A stretch of 64,000 nucleotides of DNA from Gibbula magus (lineage: Eukaryota > Mollusca > Gastropoda > Trochida > Trochidae). Positions 22,843-34,700 of the stretch are shown in pieces. Both the position numbers and the translations under genes were made by a program. The notes under the pieces are model-generated. The model was not told the origin of the DNA and made no database searches. It worked only from the letters and a program-made list of their open reading frames with translations. The DNA lies in contig OW388291.1 of NCBI GenBank assembly GCA_936450465.1, forward strand, positions 85,481,099-85,545,098, read 5' to 3'. Position 1 is the stretch's first letter; each line of letters opens with the position of its first letter.

Positions 22843-23278
22843 TTAAAGCGACATATTGATGTTGGTGAGGTTTTAACCGAAAAAAAACCCAGTGTAAATA
22901 ATCAGTTCAGTATAACGAAAATACAACCATTCAAAGTCGTGGTCAAGATTGAAAACCGGACCTTGGCTTGCTGCAGCCATTAAGACAAACATAAATTGGA
23001 AACTTTAATAAAGTAGATCTATAGGAAGACGGATTTGCTTCTACAGCGTTTAATAGGTCTTATGACGCCTACATACGTGAGATATAGCCATAAATGTCGG
23101 CTACTACACATGTATGAGATCGTTCCATGGTTTTCATTGAAACATATATATATATATTAAGCATTTTGGGGGTGAATATGAAAGTCGAGTAAGATGATAA
23201 GACCTAAATCAGCACCTTTTGCAATATGGTACATTTTAGAACCAAATAACATATGCAAAACTGATCATGCATCTTTAA
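22843..23278. mobile_element. TTAA-flanked MITE (family A, copy 2)
   Basis: Begins TTAAAGCGACATATTGATG and ends, inverted, TTAAAGATGCATGATC. It shares GAAAACCGGA, TAATAGGTCTTAT and GGGTGAATATGAAAG-like interior motifs with the element at 6970-7467. It is diverged but in the same orientation. Confidence 0.55.
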
Positions 23279-23967
23279 GAAAGTACAAAGTTCTTAGGAA
23301 GTGATACATGAATAGTTATATTCTCTCACGGTGGTCAAATACATGAATGATTATACTTTAGAAAGGAACAAATATTAATGGATGTCAACTTAATTATGTT
23401 ATTCCAACGTTTTGACAAAGAGAAACAGGTATTGCAGTACATGTGATTGTAACAAACTGTGACTGGAGGTCATATATTAATAATTCTGAGAATGAAATAG
23501 GTCGGTATACCTGTTTATTCGTATATCTGACTATCGTAACTGATTTTTTTTTTTACAAAGACTTTCAAAACGATCCACTCGGTGTGATTGCACTGTCCAC
23601 TGCCCACTAATGTTTGTGGAATCGCCTGAATGAAATAATTTATCCACAACATAATAACCGTCCAAAAGCGCTAAAGAACACTCCACCTGTTTGGATAACA
23701 CTATCCAGTTCAAGGGTTAGTCTTCCTAACCACTAGAGAGATATTTACGGCATCATGGTGCAGCTCCAACTGTAGAGCCCTACAAACAGAGACATACAGA
23801 CCTAAACAGAGACACTTCATCTCCGACTTCATCAACGGGCACCTGGACACGTCCCTACCCGCGTTTGCTAGGTAACCGGGGCATCGTCTTGACGGCAATC
23901 AGACTTAATTAAACTGACAAACATGTTTTTTCTTCACTGGTACCAAATTGACTGCACAGAAACTAAT
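23279..23967. other. Unassigned spacer
   Basis: No gene recognised. ORFs of about 60 codons on the minus strand show no domain. Confidence 0.3.
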
Positions 23968-24062
23968 CTCTTGAGCCTGGAGAGTTGTCAGTCGTGTACA
24001 GTGGATATGTTGTCCTCTTGAGCCTGGAGAGTTGTCAGTCGTGTACAGTGGATATGTTGTCC
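23968..24062 (+). repeat. 47-bp tandem duplication containing an ATG
   Basis: Two copies of a 47-bp unit (CTCTTGAGCCTGGAGAGTTG and onward to GGATATGTTGTCC). In the first, the ATG at 24007 is followed at once by TTG TCC TCT TGA. In the second, the ATG at 24054 opens into a hydrophobic run. Confidence 0.85.
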
Positions 24063-24083
24063 TTGCTTGTCTTCCTTCTCTCG
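24054..24083 (+). CDS. Candidate first coding exon (signal-peptide start)
   Basis: ATG begins MLSLLVFLLS followed by a good donor, TCG/GTAAGA. Ten hydrophobic residues fit the start of a signal peptide for the downstream adhesion GPCR, which otherwise lacks one. The phase (0) does not join directly to the next exon candidate, so at least one exon would be missing between them. Confidence 0.3.
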
Positions 24084-24569
24084 GTAAGATCTCCATTGAG
24101 GATAATCTGTAATCATCTTGTATACGTTAGACAGTTTAGAAGGATTGTTTTGTAGCATATTAAGGTTTTAAATATGTATATTCACAGAGTTACAGTCACA
24201 TATACTTGATATTTGTAATGTCTACCAACACGTGACAAGCTGTCATGATGTTCATTTACAAGGGCATTTTAGTGTATTTATTGTTTATGCTCTAAGGTAT
24301 TTGGCATCATCAACGTTAGTATATGCAAAAAGTCACAGTGACATCTATTTCAACGAAGTCTCATGTTAATGAGACTGGAGATGGATATTGTCCTGTCAAT
24401 AAGGTTGAAGTTACGTACTAACATGACAAGAGGGATTTCTTCAATATTGCCATTGGGAACCTCGCTGCTTAACTGCTATATCACACAATATCTTGTCCCC
24501 TTGCCTGTCCATGTACAGCTAATAGTCGAGCAGACATATCAGAGTATGCAGCATTTACGCCGACATTAG

Positions 24570-25468
24570 AGAAAGGCATGTCTTCCTGTTTCCACCATGA
24601 CTGTATACTGTTCACGGCTTGACCATGTCTTCCTGTTTCCACCATGACTGTATACTGTTCACGGCTTGATCATGTCTTCCTGCTTCCACCATGACTGTAT
24701 ACTGTTCACGGCGTGACCATGTCTTACTGTTTCCACCATGACTGTATACTGTTCACGGCTTGATCAAGTCTTCCTGTTTCCACCATGACTGTATACTGTT
24801 CACGGCTGATCATGTCTTCCTGTTTCCACCATGACTGTATACTGTTCACGGCTGATCATGTCTTCCTGTTTCCACCATGACTGTATACTGTTCACGGCTT
24901 GATCATGTCTTCCTGTTTCCACCATGACTGTATACTGTTCACGGCTTGATCATGTCTTCCTGTTTCCACCATGACTGTATACTGTTCACGGCTGATCATG
25001 TCTTCCTGTTTCCACCATGACTGTATACTGTTCACGGCTTGATCAAGTCTTCCTGTTTCCACCATGACTGTATACTGTTCACGGCTGATCATGTCTTCCT
25101 GTTTCCACCATGACTGTATACTGTTCACGGCTGATCATGTCTTCCTGTTTCCACCATGACTGTATACTGTTCACGGCTTGATCATGTCTTCCTGTTTCCA
25201 CCATGACTGTATACTGTTCACGGCTTGATCATGTCTTCCTGTTTCCACCATGACTGTATACTGTTCACGGCTTGATCAAGTCTTCCTGTTTCCACCATGA
25301 CTGTATACTGTTCACGGCTGATCATGTCTTCCTGTTTCCACCATGACTGTATACTGTTCACGGCTGATCATGTCTTCCTGTTTCCACCATGACTGTATAC
25401 TGTTCACGGCTTGATCATGTCTTCCTGTTTCCACCATGACTGTATACTGTTCACGGCGTGATCATGTC
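24570..25468. repeat. 46/47-bp minisatellite, about 19 copies
   Basis: The unit contains CATGTCTTCCTGTTTCCACC and ATGACTGTATACTGTTCACG. Copies alternate between CACGGCTTGAT (47 bp) and CACGGCTGAT (46 bp) endings. ORFs inside are artefacts. Confidence 0.93.
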
Positions 25469-25668
25469 TTTCCGTCATTCCAACAACTTTATTGTTGACA
25501 TACTGAGTTACTTACCAACCTGACGTATCACCGACAAAGGATGAGATGTAGTTGATAAAAACTTACTTCCTTGTAATACCATTCAGTTAAACGCTTCCGC
25601 TTGTTTGATATCAAATCATTCATGTTATTATTATGTTTATTAATCGTCCAAATAAACCAACGAAATAG

Positions 25669-25718
25669 CTGGCGGTGTGATGAAAGATTTCCACGAGTCG
25701 GATATCATCGTGACGAAG
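25669..25718 (+). CDS. Adhesion GPCR, possible N-terminal exon
   Basis: Reads GGVMKDFHESDIIVTK and ends AAG/GTACTA in phase 0, which fits the next micro-exon. The acceptor (AAATAG) has a poor pyrimidine tract, so this is tentative. Confidence 0.35.
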
Positions 25719-28700
25719 GTACTACGATTGTGACTTTACAACCTCTAAGGTCTAACATGTAGCAGTATTACGCTCTGTTAATGTGTCTTATAATCACTGT
25801 AGCAACCATGGGCGAGTTTAGAAAGTTCTGTCCTTATCTAAAGGGAGATTTTGTTTTGTTTTCTTAATTTAGTGAAGATCGATACTTGCTTTTTCATTAA
25901 ATTTGGCGTACCATTTTCCTCCAGTTTCTTATGTTCAGCAATTGATTATCAAGTGTTTAAATGCTTAATCATCAAACTGTTTGAAAACGGTATTGGTTAT
26001 TGAAATCTAGATTATAACACTGTCGTTTTAACATATTAATAGCGAACATGTGAATGAATCACCGGATATCGGTGACGAGACCAGGGCCGTGTTCAAGATA
26101 GGTGATTGCTCAATTTAGCGCTAGGTAGCAAGGCGAGCAAACTTCGAGGAATTTGCATTGTGTCGTTCAAGAGAGAAGAAGCGATTATTGAGCGCTACAT
26201 TGAGCGATCAATGAGCGCTACGAAGCGCTTCATTTTGTTGAACCGCAGGCTGGCCTTCGTATCTTGCAAGCTCATATGGAACATCTCGTACCTTGTATGG
26301 TCATGTGGAATATAACGTAACTTGCGAGATCATATGGAATATTTCGTACCTTGTATGGCCATGTGGAATATTTCGTAATCATATTGAATAGTTCGTACCT
26401 TGTAAGGTTATATGGAATATATTGTACCATGTAAGCCGATCTTATGGAATATTTCGTACCTTGTAAGATCATGTTGAATACTTCGTAACTTGCAAGATCA
26501 TATGAAATATTTCGTATTGTGTATGATCATGTGTAAAATAAATTCGTATCTTGTAAGGTCATATGGAATATATCGTACCTTGTAAGCCGATCATATGGAA
26601 TATTTCGTATATTGCAAGATCATGTGGAATATTTCGAATCTTGCGAGATCATATGGAATATTTCGTACCTTGTATGGCCATGTGGAATATTTCGTAATCA
26701 TATTGAATAGTTCGTACCTTGTAAGGTTATATGGAATATATTGTACCATGTAAGCCGATCTTATGGAATATTTCGTACCTTGTAAGATCATGTTGAATAC
26801 TTCGTAACTTGCAAGATCATATGAAATATTTCGTATTGTGTATGATCATGTGTAAAATAAATTCGTATCTTGTAAGGTCATATGGAATATATCGTACCTT
26901 GTAAGCCGATCATATGGAATATTTCGTATATTGCAAGATCATGTGGAATATTTCGAATCTTGCAAGATCATGTGGAATAGTTCGTATCTTGCAAGATCAT
27001 GTGGAATAGTTCGTATCTTGCAAGATGATATGGAGTGATGTGAATGACAACCGGCCTCTCTTGTGTCGTATTACATAACGGGTCCTGCCTAGCCAGTCTT
27101 GTTTAGTCATGTGAATGAGAACATGATCCATACTGTGGAAACGTATACATGTGTGTCAACGTAAGAAAGAGAAACAAGTCTGCAACTTGGTAGACTTCCT
27201 CCAGTTAGAATAAAAAATAGTTCCAAGTTTACTCGCCGATACTCTCTTTAAGCCAAGTGCAATCCGTCAGAAATGTCATGCTGAAGGTGAAGCAGAATAA
27301 ATATGTTTACAGAAGGACTCACTGCAAGTTTTCTCTGCTTCCACAGGTGTTCATACCGGATTATCAAGGTAACCATTCTTTAGTATAAGTCACAATGGAA
27401 GCATATCATTCATATCAACTGTGCCTGTTAAACTGATTCAAGTTTACCCGTACGTCTCTGTGAATCTTCAACATTAATGCAGAAGCAAATATTAACTAAA
27501 GAAAGCCAAGACAGTGTATACAATATAGTAATTGAAAATAAAGACACTATAATCATGGAAATGGAAACGGGGGAAATGCCAACGAAATAAGTCAACATAC
27601 AGTAGAACACGGATATAGCGAACAAACGGATATAGCGAACACATTTATAAGACCCGTCAAAAGCCCTATATAATATGCCAAAAGTGAGTAGCGAACAACG
27701 GATACAGCTAACTGAATCATTGGTCCCTTGGGGATCGTTATAGGCCTATCCGTGTTCTACTATAGTAAGTCTTTTCTCCATTTCCAATGATATTAAGCTG
27801 CAGGAGGCCGTGGTCAAGGGGGGAGGAGCAGCTCCGGGGGCAGTAGTAGTTCCGTCGCCTTCCAGTATTACTACTACACACAGACCTTGCCAGAACGGTT
27901 TGCAGTCGGTAACACCCTCAAACTGCACCCCCATGCGACAAGTTCCGGAGGTGGCAATATACAGTACAGCATCATCAGTAAGTTATCAGTTATAGTTGTC
28001 TTCTTGTCAACTTCTGATGAACTCTATACAAACGTTCAAGTCGAAAATATTTACGGTCTTGCATAAAGAACACGTTCCAGTCGTTACAACTGAATAATTC
28101 CATTGGATCAAACATAAATCGACATTGTAAGAACATGTTGCTCATGGTCACACAGAACTGGTCAGAAGGTTAAACAAGGGATAGATAAAGGAATTAGTCT
28201 TATAAAAGTCATCATTTGAAAGAAAAGCACGAATGGTATGAGGTCGAGTGCGCTACTCGTAACAGATAGATCAAGAGTGCGCCAAATAAAGTGTAAATAT
28301 GGCCATTGATGTATCTTAGAATGATAGTGTTGATTAAATGTTTATAAGACATTTTATTGTGCGTTTCTTAGGTGCGAGTTGGTTTAGATTAGAATTATGT
28401 CAAAGGTGTGAGCTTGCATAGACATTATATAGGTACCTCTCTACCAGATGATTACGAGATACATAAATACAAATATAACCAAACTAATTGCATAACGAGA
28501 TCCCCAAAGATACATAAATACAAATATAACAAGTGTTTGCCACTAACATGGCAATGTCCCCCGCCGGTGACATTGAGTTAGTAAGACACATCATTGGAGC
28601 TACTTTATATATTGCATTACTGGTAAAAAGTGACATGATGATCAGCAAATTTTAAGACTTTGGGTGCTTGGGTTCATGATATATCGCAACAAGAGTAACA

Positions 28701-31700
28701 AAAGTTCAAAATGTGGTCAAAGTGTAGAGGTGACCTTGAAAATAAGGTCAAGGTCAACAAATCTACTGGTGTCTGCATCTTCCTCCAATGTAGACTGACA
28801 CCAAATTTAAAAACACTTGGTCCAACCGGTCATGATATATCGCGTAAGCAAGAGTTTGAAAAGTGGTCAAAGTGTTGCAGTGACCTTGAAAAAAGGTCAA
28901 GGTCACCAAATCGACTGGTGTCTGCGTCTTCGCCCAATGTAGTCTGACACCTAATTTAAAAACATTGGGTCCAACCGATCATAATAAATGGTGATAACAA
29001 GAGTTCGAAAAGTGGTCAAAGTGTTGTAGTGACCTTGAAAATAAGGTCAAGGTCACCAAAATCAACTGGTGTCTGCATCTTTCCCCAATGTAGGCTGACA
29101 ACTAATTTGAAGACTTTGGATGCAATGTTTCATGAGATATCGCCTTAACAAGAGTTCAAAGAGTGGTCAAAGTGTCCTGGTGACCTTAAAAATAAAGCCA
29201 AGGTCACCAACATTGACTGGTGTCTGCGTCTTCCAACAATGTAGGCAGACATCAAATTTGAAGAGTTTGGATGCAACACTTCATAAGATATCGCGTAAAC
29301 AAGAAATGTGACGTACGGACGTACGTACGTACGTCCGGACGTACGGACGCCGCTGAATACATAGTCCCCCGTTCCGCGTTGCGGCGGGGGACAACTAAAC
29401 TAATTGCATAAAGAAATCCCCCAAGATACATAAATACAAATATAACCAAACTAATCGCATAAAGAGATCCCAATATGACAATATTTTTATTATAAGATAA
29501 TCGCATCCACATAATCGAATTAGCATAACAGAATTCCTCAACAAGATTGACAGATTAATTGCAAATTCCCTTCTCTGTCAAGGCGGAGACAGCAACAAGC
29601 TGTTCGAGATAGACGCCGACAGCGGGGAGATCAGGACTACCCGCGAACTGGACCGGGAGACGAAATCCAGCTATCTGATCATCCTGCGAGCTAGGGACAT
29701 GACAACGTCATCGTCAGCCACCACCACAGTCAGCGTGATCGTGTCGGACGTGAACGACAACGGCCCCCAGTGTGCGACGCCCCGGACGGAGACTGCGAGG
29801 CAGGTGTCTCCCCCCGGGCAGGTGGTACTGGATCTCAGCTGTAGAGATAAAGACGAGGGGAGAAATGCTGAGTCGGAATATCACTTGTCGTCCACAGGTG
29901 AGAACTTTTCAGATGCCAATAATATGATGGTTCTAGACAGAGCGAAACGTACTTTAACTCTGTCATTAAATCTAACCCAAGCTTTAACCTATGTATAACC
30001 CAAAACATATTGATAACTATGACCATTAACCCCAACCCTAACCCGTTCTAAAACCTATACAATAATCCAACTCTTTGCTTGACATAGTTTAAGACTCAAA
30101 TTTACAATGGTCATATTTCCCATTGTAGGTTATCTCCCCTTTAACGTCTCCCAGTACGGAAACATCCTGGTGGCCTCCCCCCTTCTTTACCGGACTGACA
30201 AACAGGGAAAGCCTCGGAATCTCAACACATACAAGTTCCAAGTTACTGTCAGGAACACAGCTGTGCCACATGAGCAAACCGTTGTCATGGTTACTATAAA
30301 CATAGAACAATCAGGTAGGACATTTTCATGACATCATGGCAGTGATGTGATCAATGTGAATTGCCTCTTAAATCTCAATTAGAGACTGGCTTACGTTCAA
30401 TGGCTTTGGACTTGATACTTATTACGATTCATTAAGGATATATATTAGATTTAAGTTGATAAACGCAGACAATCCAAATGACAGAACAAAATTCAGTAAT
30501 TCTTAAAATTAATAAGCACTGATTGAAATGTTGTTGTCTTTATGATTTGACACTCAACTCGTAAATCTTTTCAAGGCAACATAATATAAAGTTTAACTAA
30601 CAATCGTATTGATTAGAATTATATATTGATCTTTCTAAGATTGTCCTACCGACTGGGACTACCAACTGTTTCCTGACAAACGGTTGTCCGTGGATGTGCT
30701 GCAGACAGCGCGAGTGTCGATGGGGTCGTGCAGACAACGGTGCAGTGGACAGATAGGGTGCAACAGCATCAACTGGGAGTCCGCCGTGTGTGAGACGCTG
30801 GCGGATACAGATTTGAGTCATCCAGAACACGTGGAAACAAAACCAGGATCCAGACTGCTGAGGAAATACTGCGTCGCCGGTGAGCTTTGCTACAATGTTA
30901 TTATAGGGTCCAAATTGATATATGAGTTTCTTTTTTTAAAATTGGTTGAAGATGCAATATCTTCGTTTTGAAAGAGTGAATTTTTTTTTTTTATATTATA
31001 GTAACTGTTACGTATGTGTCTTCAAAATGAGTAACTGTCATTATGGTGGCAATATCAACATAAACTAAATTACCATGTGGTCTTTTTACAGAGCCAGAAC
31101 CATCTCCGAAAGTAAAGAAATTCCTCCACGCTGTAAGTATGTTTGAGTAACTGCTCAAATGCCATTCAAACCTACACAAGCTAGTCTCATGTGTTATTCA
31201 AGTGATATTGGATGCCACAAAGCAAGGTATTAAAATGCCACAGAGTCTATTAGGATTGGCTCCCATTGTACATCTAAACGTAAAGAATACACATAACAGT
31301 TGACATCAAGTAATAAATACACCGGGTACTGACGATACTGGGTGTTCCCATCACGCTAGACAGTGGCGCGTCAAGTATAATACGCTATAGTTCTAACATA
31401 TTCCACATTTGAAGAATACAATCGTAGAAGACTATACTGATACGATCGTGTCCTACAGGGAATGACAAGTCGAATCCACTCGTAGATCAGGGAGGTCTCA
31501 CATTTTTATTCAAGCTCTATGTTGCCAAAATTACAGGAATAATGACGTTATCTTAGCAAAAGTGTGATTCCTGGAACTAAAAACAACGAAGCAGTTCCTC
31601 AAAGTAAAGAAGTTGACCATTATCAAATAGACTATAGAAATATTGTTTTTATGCTGCTTCGAATCGGAGATTCCGGGGGTTATTGTTTTTATCAGAAAAC

Positions 31701-34700
31701 ACTTTAACCTTGGCCATAACTTTTGATTGGTCTTTGATACTTCTGTTGCATCTATTCTGATTAGACCTTTCATATGAGGTCATAACTTTTGACCTTGTGA
31801 CCTTGACCTTGGCGCAGGAACCATTTTTAAACGTTTAATCTTGGCCGTAACCTTTCGGTGGTCAGTGATAGGATACTTGACATGTACATCCTTTGTGACG
31901 AGACCTATCAGATGACGTCATTTTTTGCAGCTGGACCAGGTGACGAGTTCTGGAGGAATGGTAACCCCGGATACCTCCGGGCACCTGCTGAAATTCCTGT
32001 ACGACTACTCGGGGAGCCCGGACGATCAGACCCGAACTGACACATGGGTGGTTGCGAGCAGTCTGCGTACCCTGGCGGAGAGAACGGACATCACCAACTG
32101 GGGAGACAACTCCAGTCTTTCATTTGTAGATGTAATGTAACATATATTTGCTTTACTATGAAAAAAGACTTCGTTAGAAAGCTACTATAATTATAACGCC
32201 AAGTCGTTCCTATGTACAAAACGTGTGCATTGGAAGTGTATTCATCCTCTTGTGATGTTTTATCTCTCTGCTTCAAGATAGCATGAATTGTTTAATACGT
32301 AAGTTCGGAATTCTGATAAGGTGCATGATAGAAAATCCACTGAACACATATCTGACCCCTGAATATCTGTTGAAAATTAAAATAAACCTTGTCGGTACTA
32401 TACTTAACTCACAAAATGTATGCATGGTCGTCTCTGACATTATTGCTACAGTTGATATGACACTGTTCTCCGGGTTTATTTAATGTGTTCACCCTATACG
32501 ATTCGCTTGAAAGTTGACAGACGTCTCCGTGTTGCAGCGAATGACGGGGACGGTATCACATCTGCTTCAGGACGTGTACGTGGACCACTGGAGGCGGCTT
32601 CACTTGGTGCGTGTCAAATAGCTCAGTGTGGTATTTATACTAAATGCATCACTTTGGGATAGGGACTGATTTTAAGGATTTATGACGTATTAGTTTAGAA
32701 TCTGTATTACGAGGGTTACAGAGTTTGCGATATTATTATCTGTTATTATTATTGTTTTCTGATGATTGATATCCACAGATATTTGTTTCTAGGTAACAAA
32801 AACTCACAAACTGTTTTATCTTATTAAATCATCTTTTAAGATCATGTTTTTCCAGATGTTGTGTTGGAATCTGGATGTAAAGAAACAATATCCGACCATC
32901 AACTTAATCATCTCTCACCTGCAGGTGGGGAACGAGTCGAGCACGCTGCTGCTGTCTATGGAGGCGATGATGACGTCACTGTCCCGGAACTTGAGCACGG
33001 AGCTGAGAGTGAGGACAGACAAGGTGGAGGTGCTGGGAGTCCAGGTGGAGGCTGGACGGTCTACAGACGTGAGGCTCAGTCCGGGCCCCCGACCTCCAAC
33101 CTCCGTGTCTCTACCCGCAGACCTCATCGCTTCAGGTAGCAATGTGTATACTGTCATTGTCTCTTCATTCTGTATTCCAAGATGTTGAAGGTTTAACGAC
33201 TATGGAGAAGAATAAAACATACACGCCAAGGTGTTTGTGTCATTTTCATAGTTGATGATTTTTATGCGCCATGTCAAGGAAATCTATTCTTTCTCAAAAC
33301 TCTCAGGTGAATAAGCTTGAATCGTGATACCGTTTGAAGAACACATCGGTTGGATTATTTGTAATGTGTCTCTTGAAGTAACTCATGCCTTACTTAAACA
33401 TTTGCTGGATGCAAATACTTGTAAATACCTATCACCTACATACATATCCAGTTGAGGGCTCGGTGCGCGTCGTGGTCAGTGTGTTTGAGGACCTGGACCG
33501 GTTAACCAACATAACGGAACCATGGTTGCCCAGCAACGTCTCGAAGGTTACCACAGATACACCAGAAAGGTTCGTTAGACTTGTTAGGTAGTCTGCCATA
33601 GATTTATACCTCTGTATGTGTTGTGATTCAAGTAGAAACCCAGTATATTGTTACTATTTAAACTTCGTATTTCGTTATTTACAACCTTCTCTCCTCACAT
33701 ATGCTACTCAAGGCTAGGAATGTTACTCAAGAGTAGGTATGGGTGACATGGGGTATCTCTTTGAGTGAGAATGAACTAAACGTCATACAACCGAAGATTC
33801 CGTGAAATATCATATCAGATAATACATTGGAAGTCATCATATCGCTCAGCAATGTGTCAGAGAGGCTGTAATAGTTATCAGTAATATTTGTCCTCTGAAA
33901 CTCTGCATTCGTTAAGGTATATCATTTAATCAATGTCTTTGATAATATTGTTTTACTAATGTAACATTGTAACATAATCTCCTGCTACGATAACTGACTG
34001 CACCGTCTCTGAACGTTACGGTTTGTGAAACGTTTGTTCACCAATGCACCTGCTCTTCTGACTTCCATAACGTTGTCTTGCAGCGAGCGAGTGCTGCACG
34101 GAGACATCGTGTCTGTGGTGGTGGACCCTCCTCCCGCCCCCTCCGCCTTCACCTCCCCCGTCGTGCTGGAGATACTCTCTGTACCCGTGAGTTACCAGTT
34201 ACGTCACTCTGTCCATCTACTGGATGTTCTTTCAGTCTGCTGTTCCTGATCGTCCTGTGGAATTGTAGTGGGACATCTGGGAAGCAACCTCAATACTATG
34301 TGAACGCTTGCGCAGAATCAACGAGCAGATATCATGCTTTCCATTTTCTCTTACATTTGTGATGTCTGATTTTGTACCATATAAGAACATGTCTTTTTTC
34401 ATTGGAATAACCTATAGAACATGTTTCCATAAAATTTCATTGAAACACCTTGTTCTAGAAAATGCTTTAATATACGTCATTAGTTTGTTATTCGGCAAAA
34501 CCAAACTTCTATTAGGTGACAGGCTTTTTCATACCAATGTCCATGTTGGGATGATAGGAAGAGTCTAGCAGTTTGTTGACTTATACTTCCAGGAGGATGG
34601 AATGAAGGTCTTGTCTCGTCAGTGCGTCTTCCTCGACCACAACACGGCGTGAGTACAAAATGAATCAAATTATTGTTGTCTCTTTGAAATGGTGACTTTG

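Noticed and set aside
24363..24569. 68-codon ORF and a possible exon at about 24523-24570
   Set aside because: The acceptor-like CCATGTACAG is fair, but no reading phase links it to the candidate first exon or to the next exon without a stop or an atypical donor.
24570..25468. CRISPR-like regular direct repeats
   Set aside because: Units are directly tandem without unique spacers, in a eukaryotic intron-rich region; this is a minisatellite. The same applies to the other arrays.
27810..27995. 61-codon plus-strand ORF and a minus-strand counterpart
   Set aside because: Both are shadows of the cadherin exon 27804-27977, which reads in another frame.
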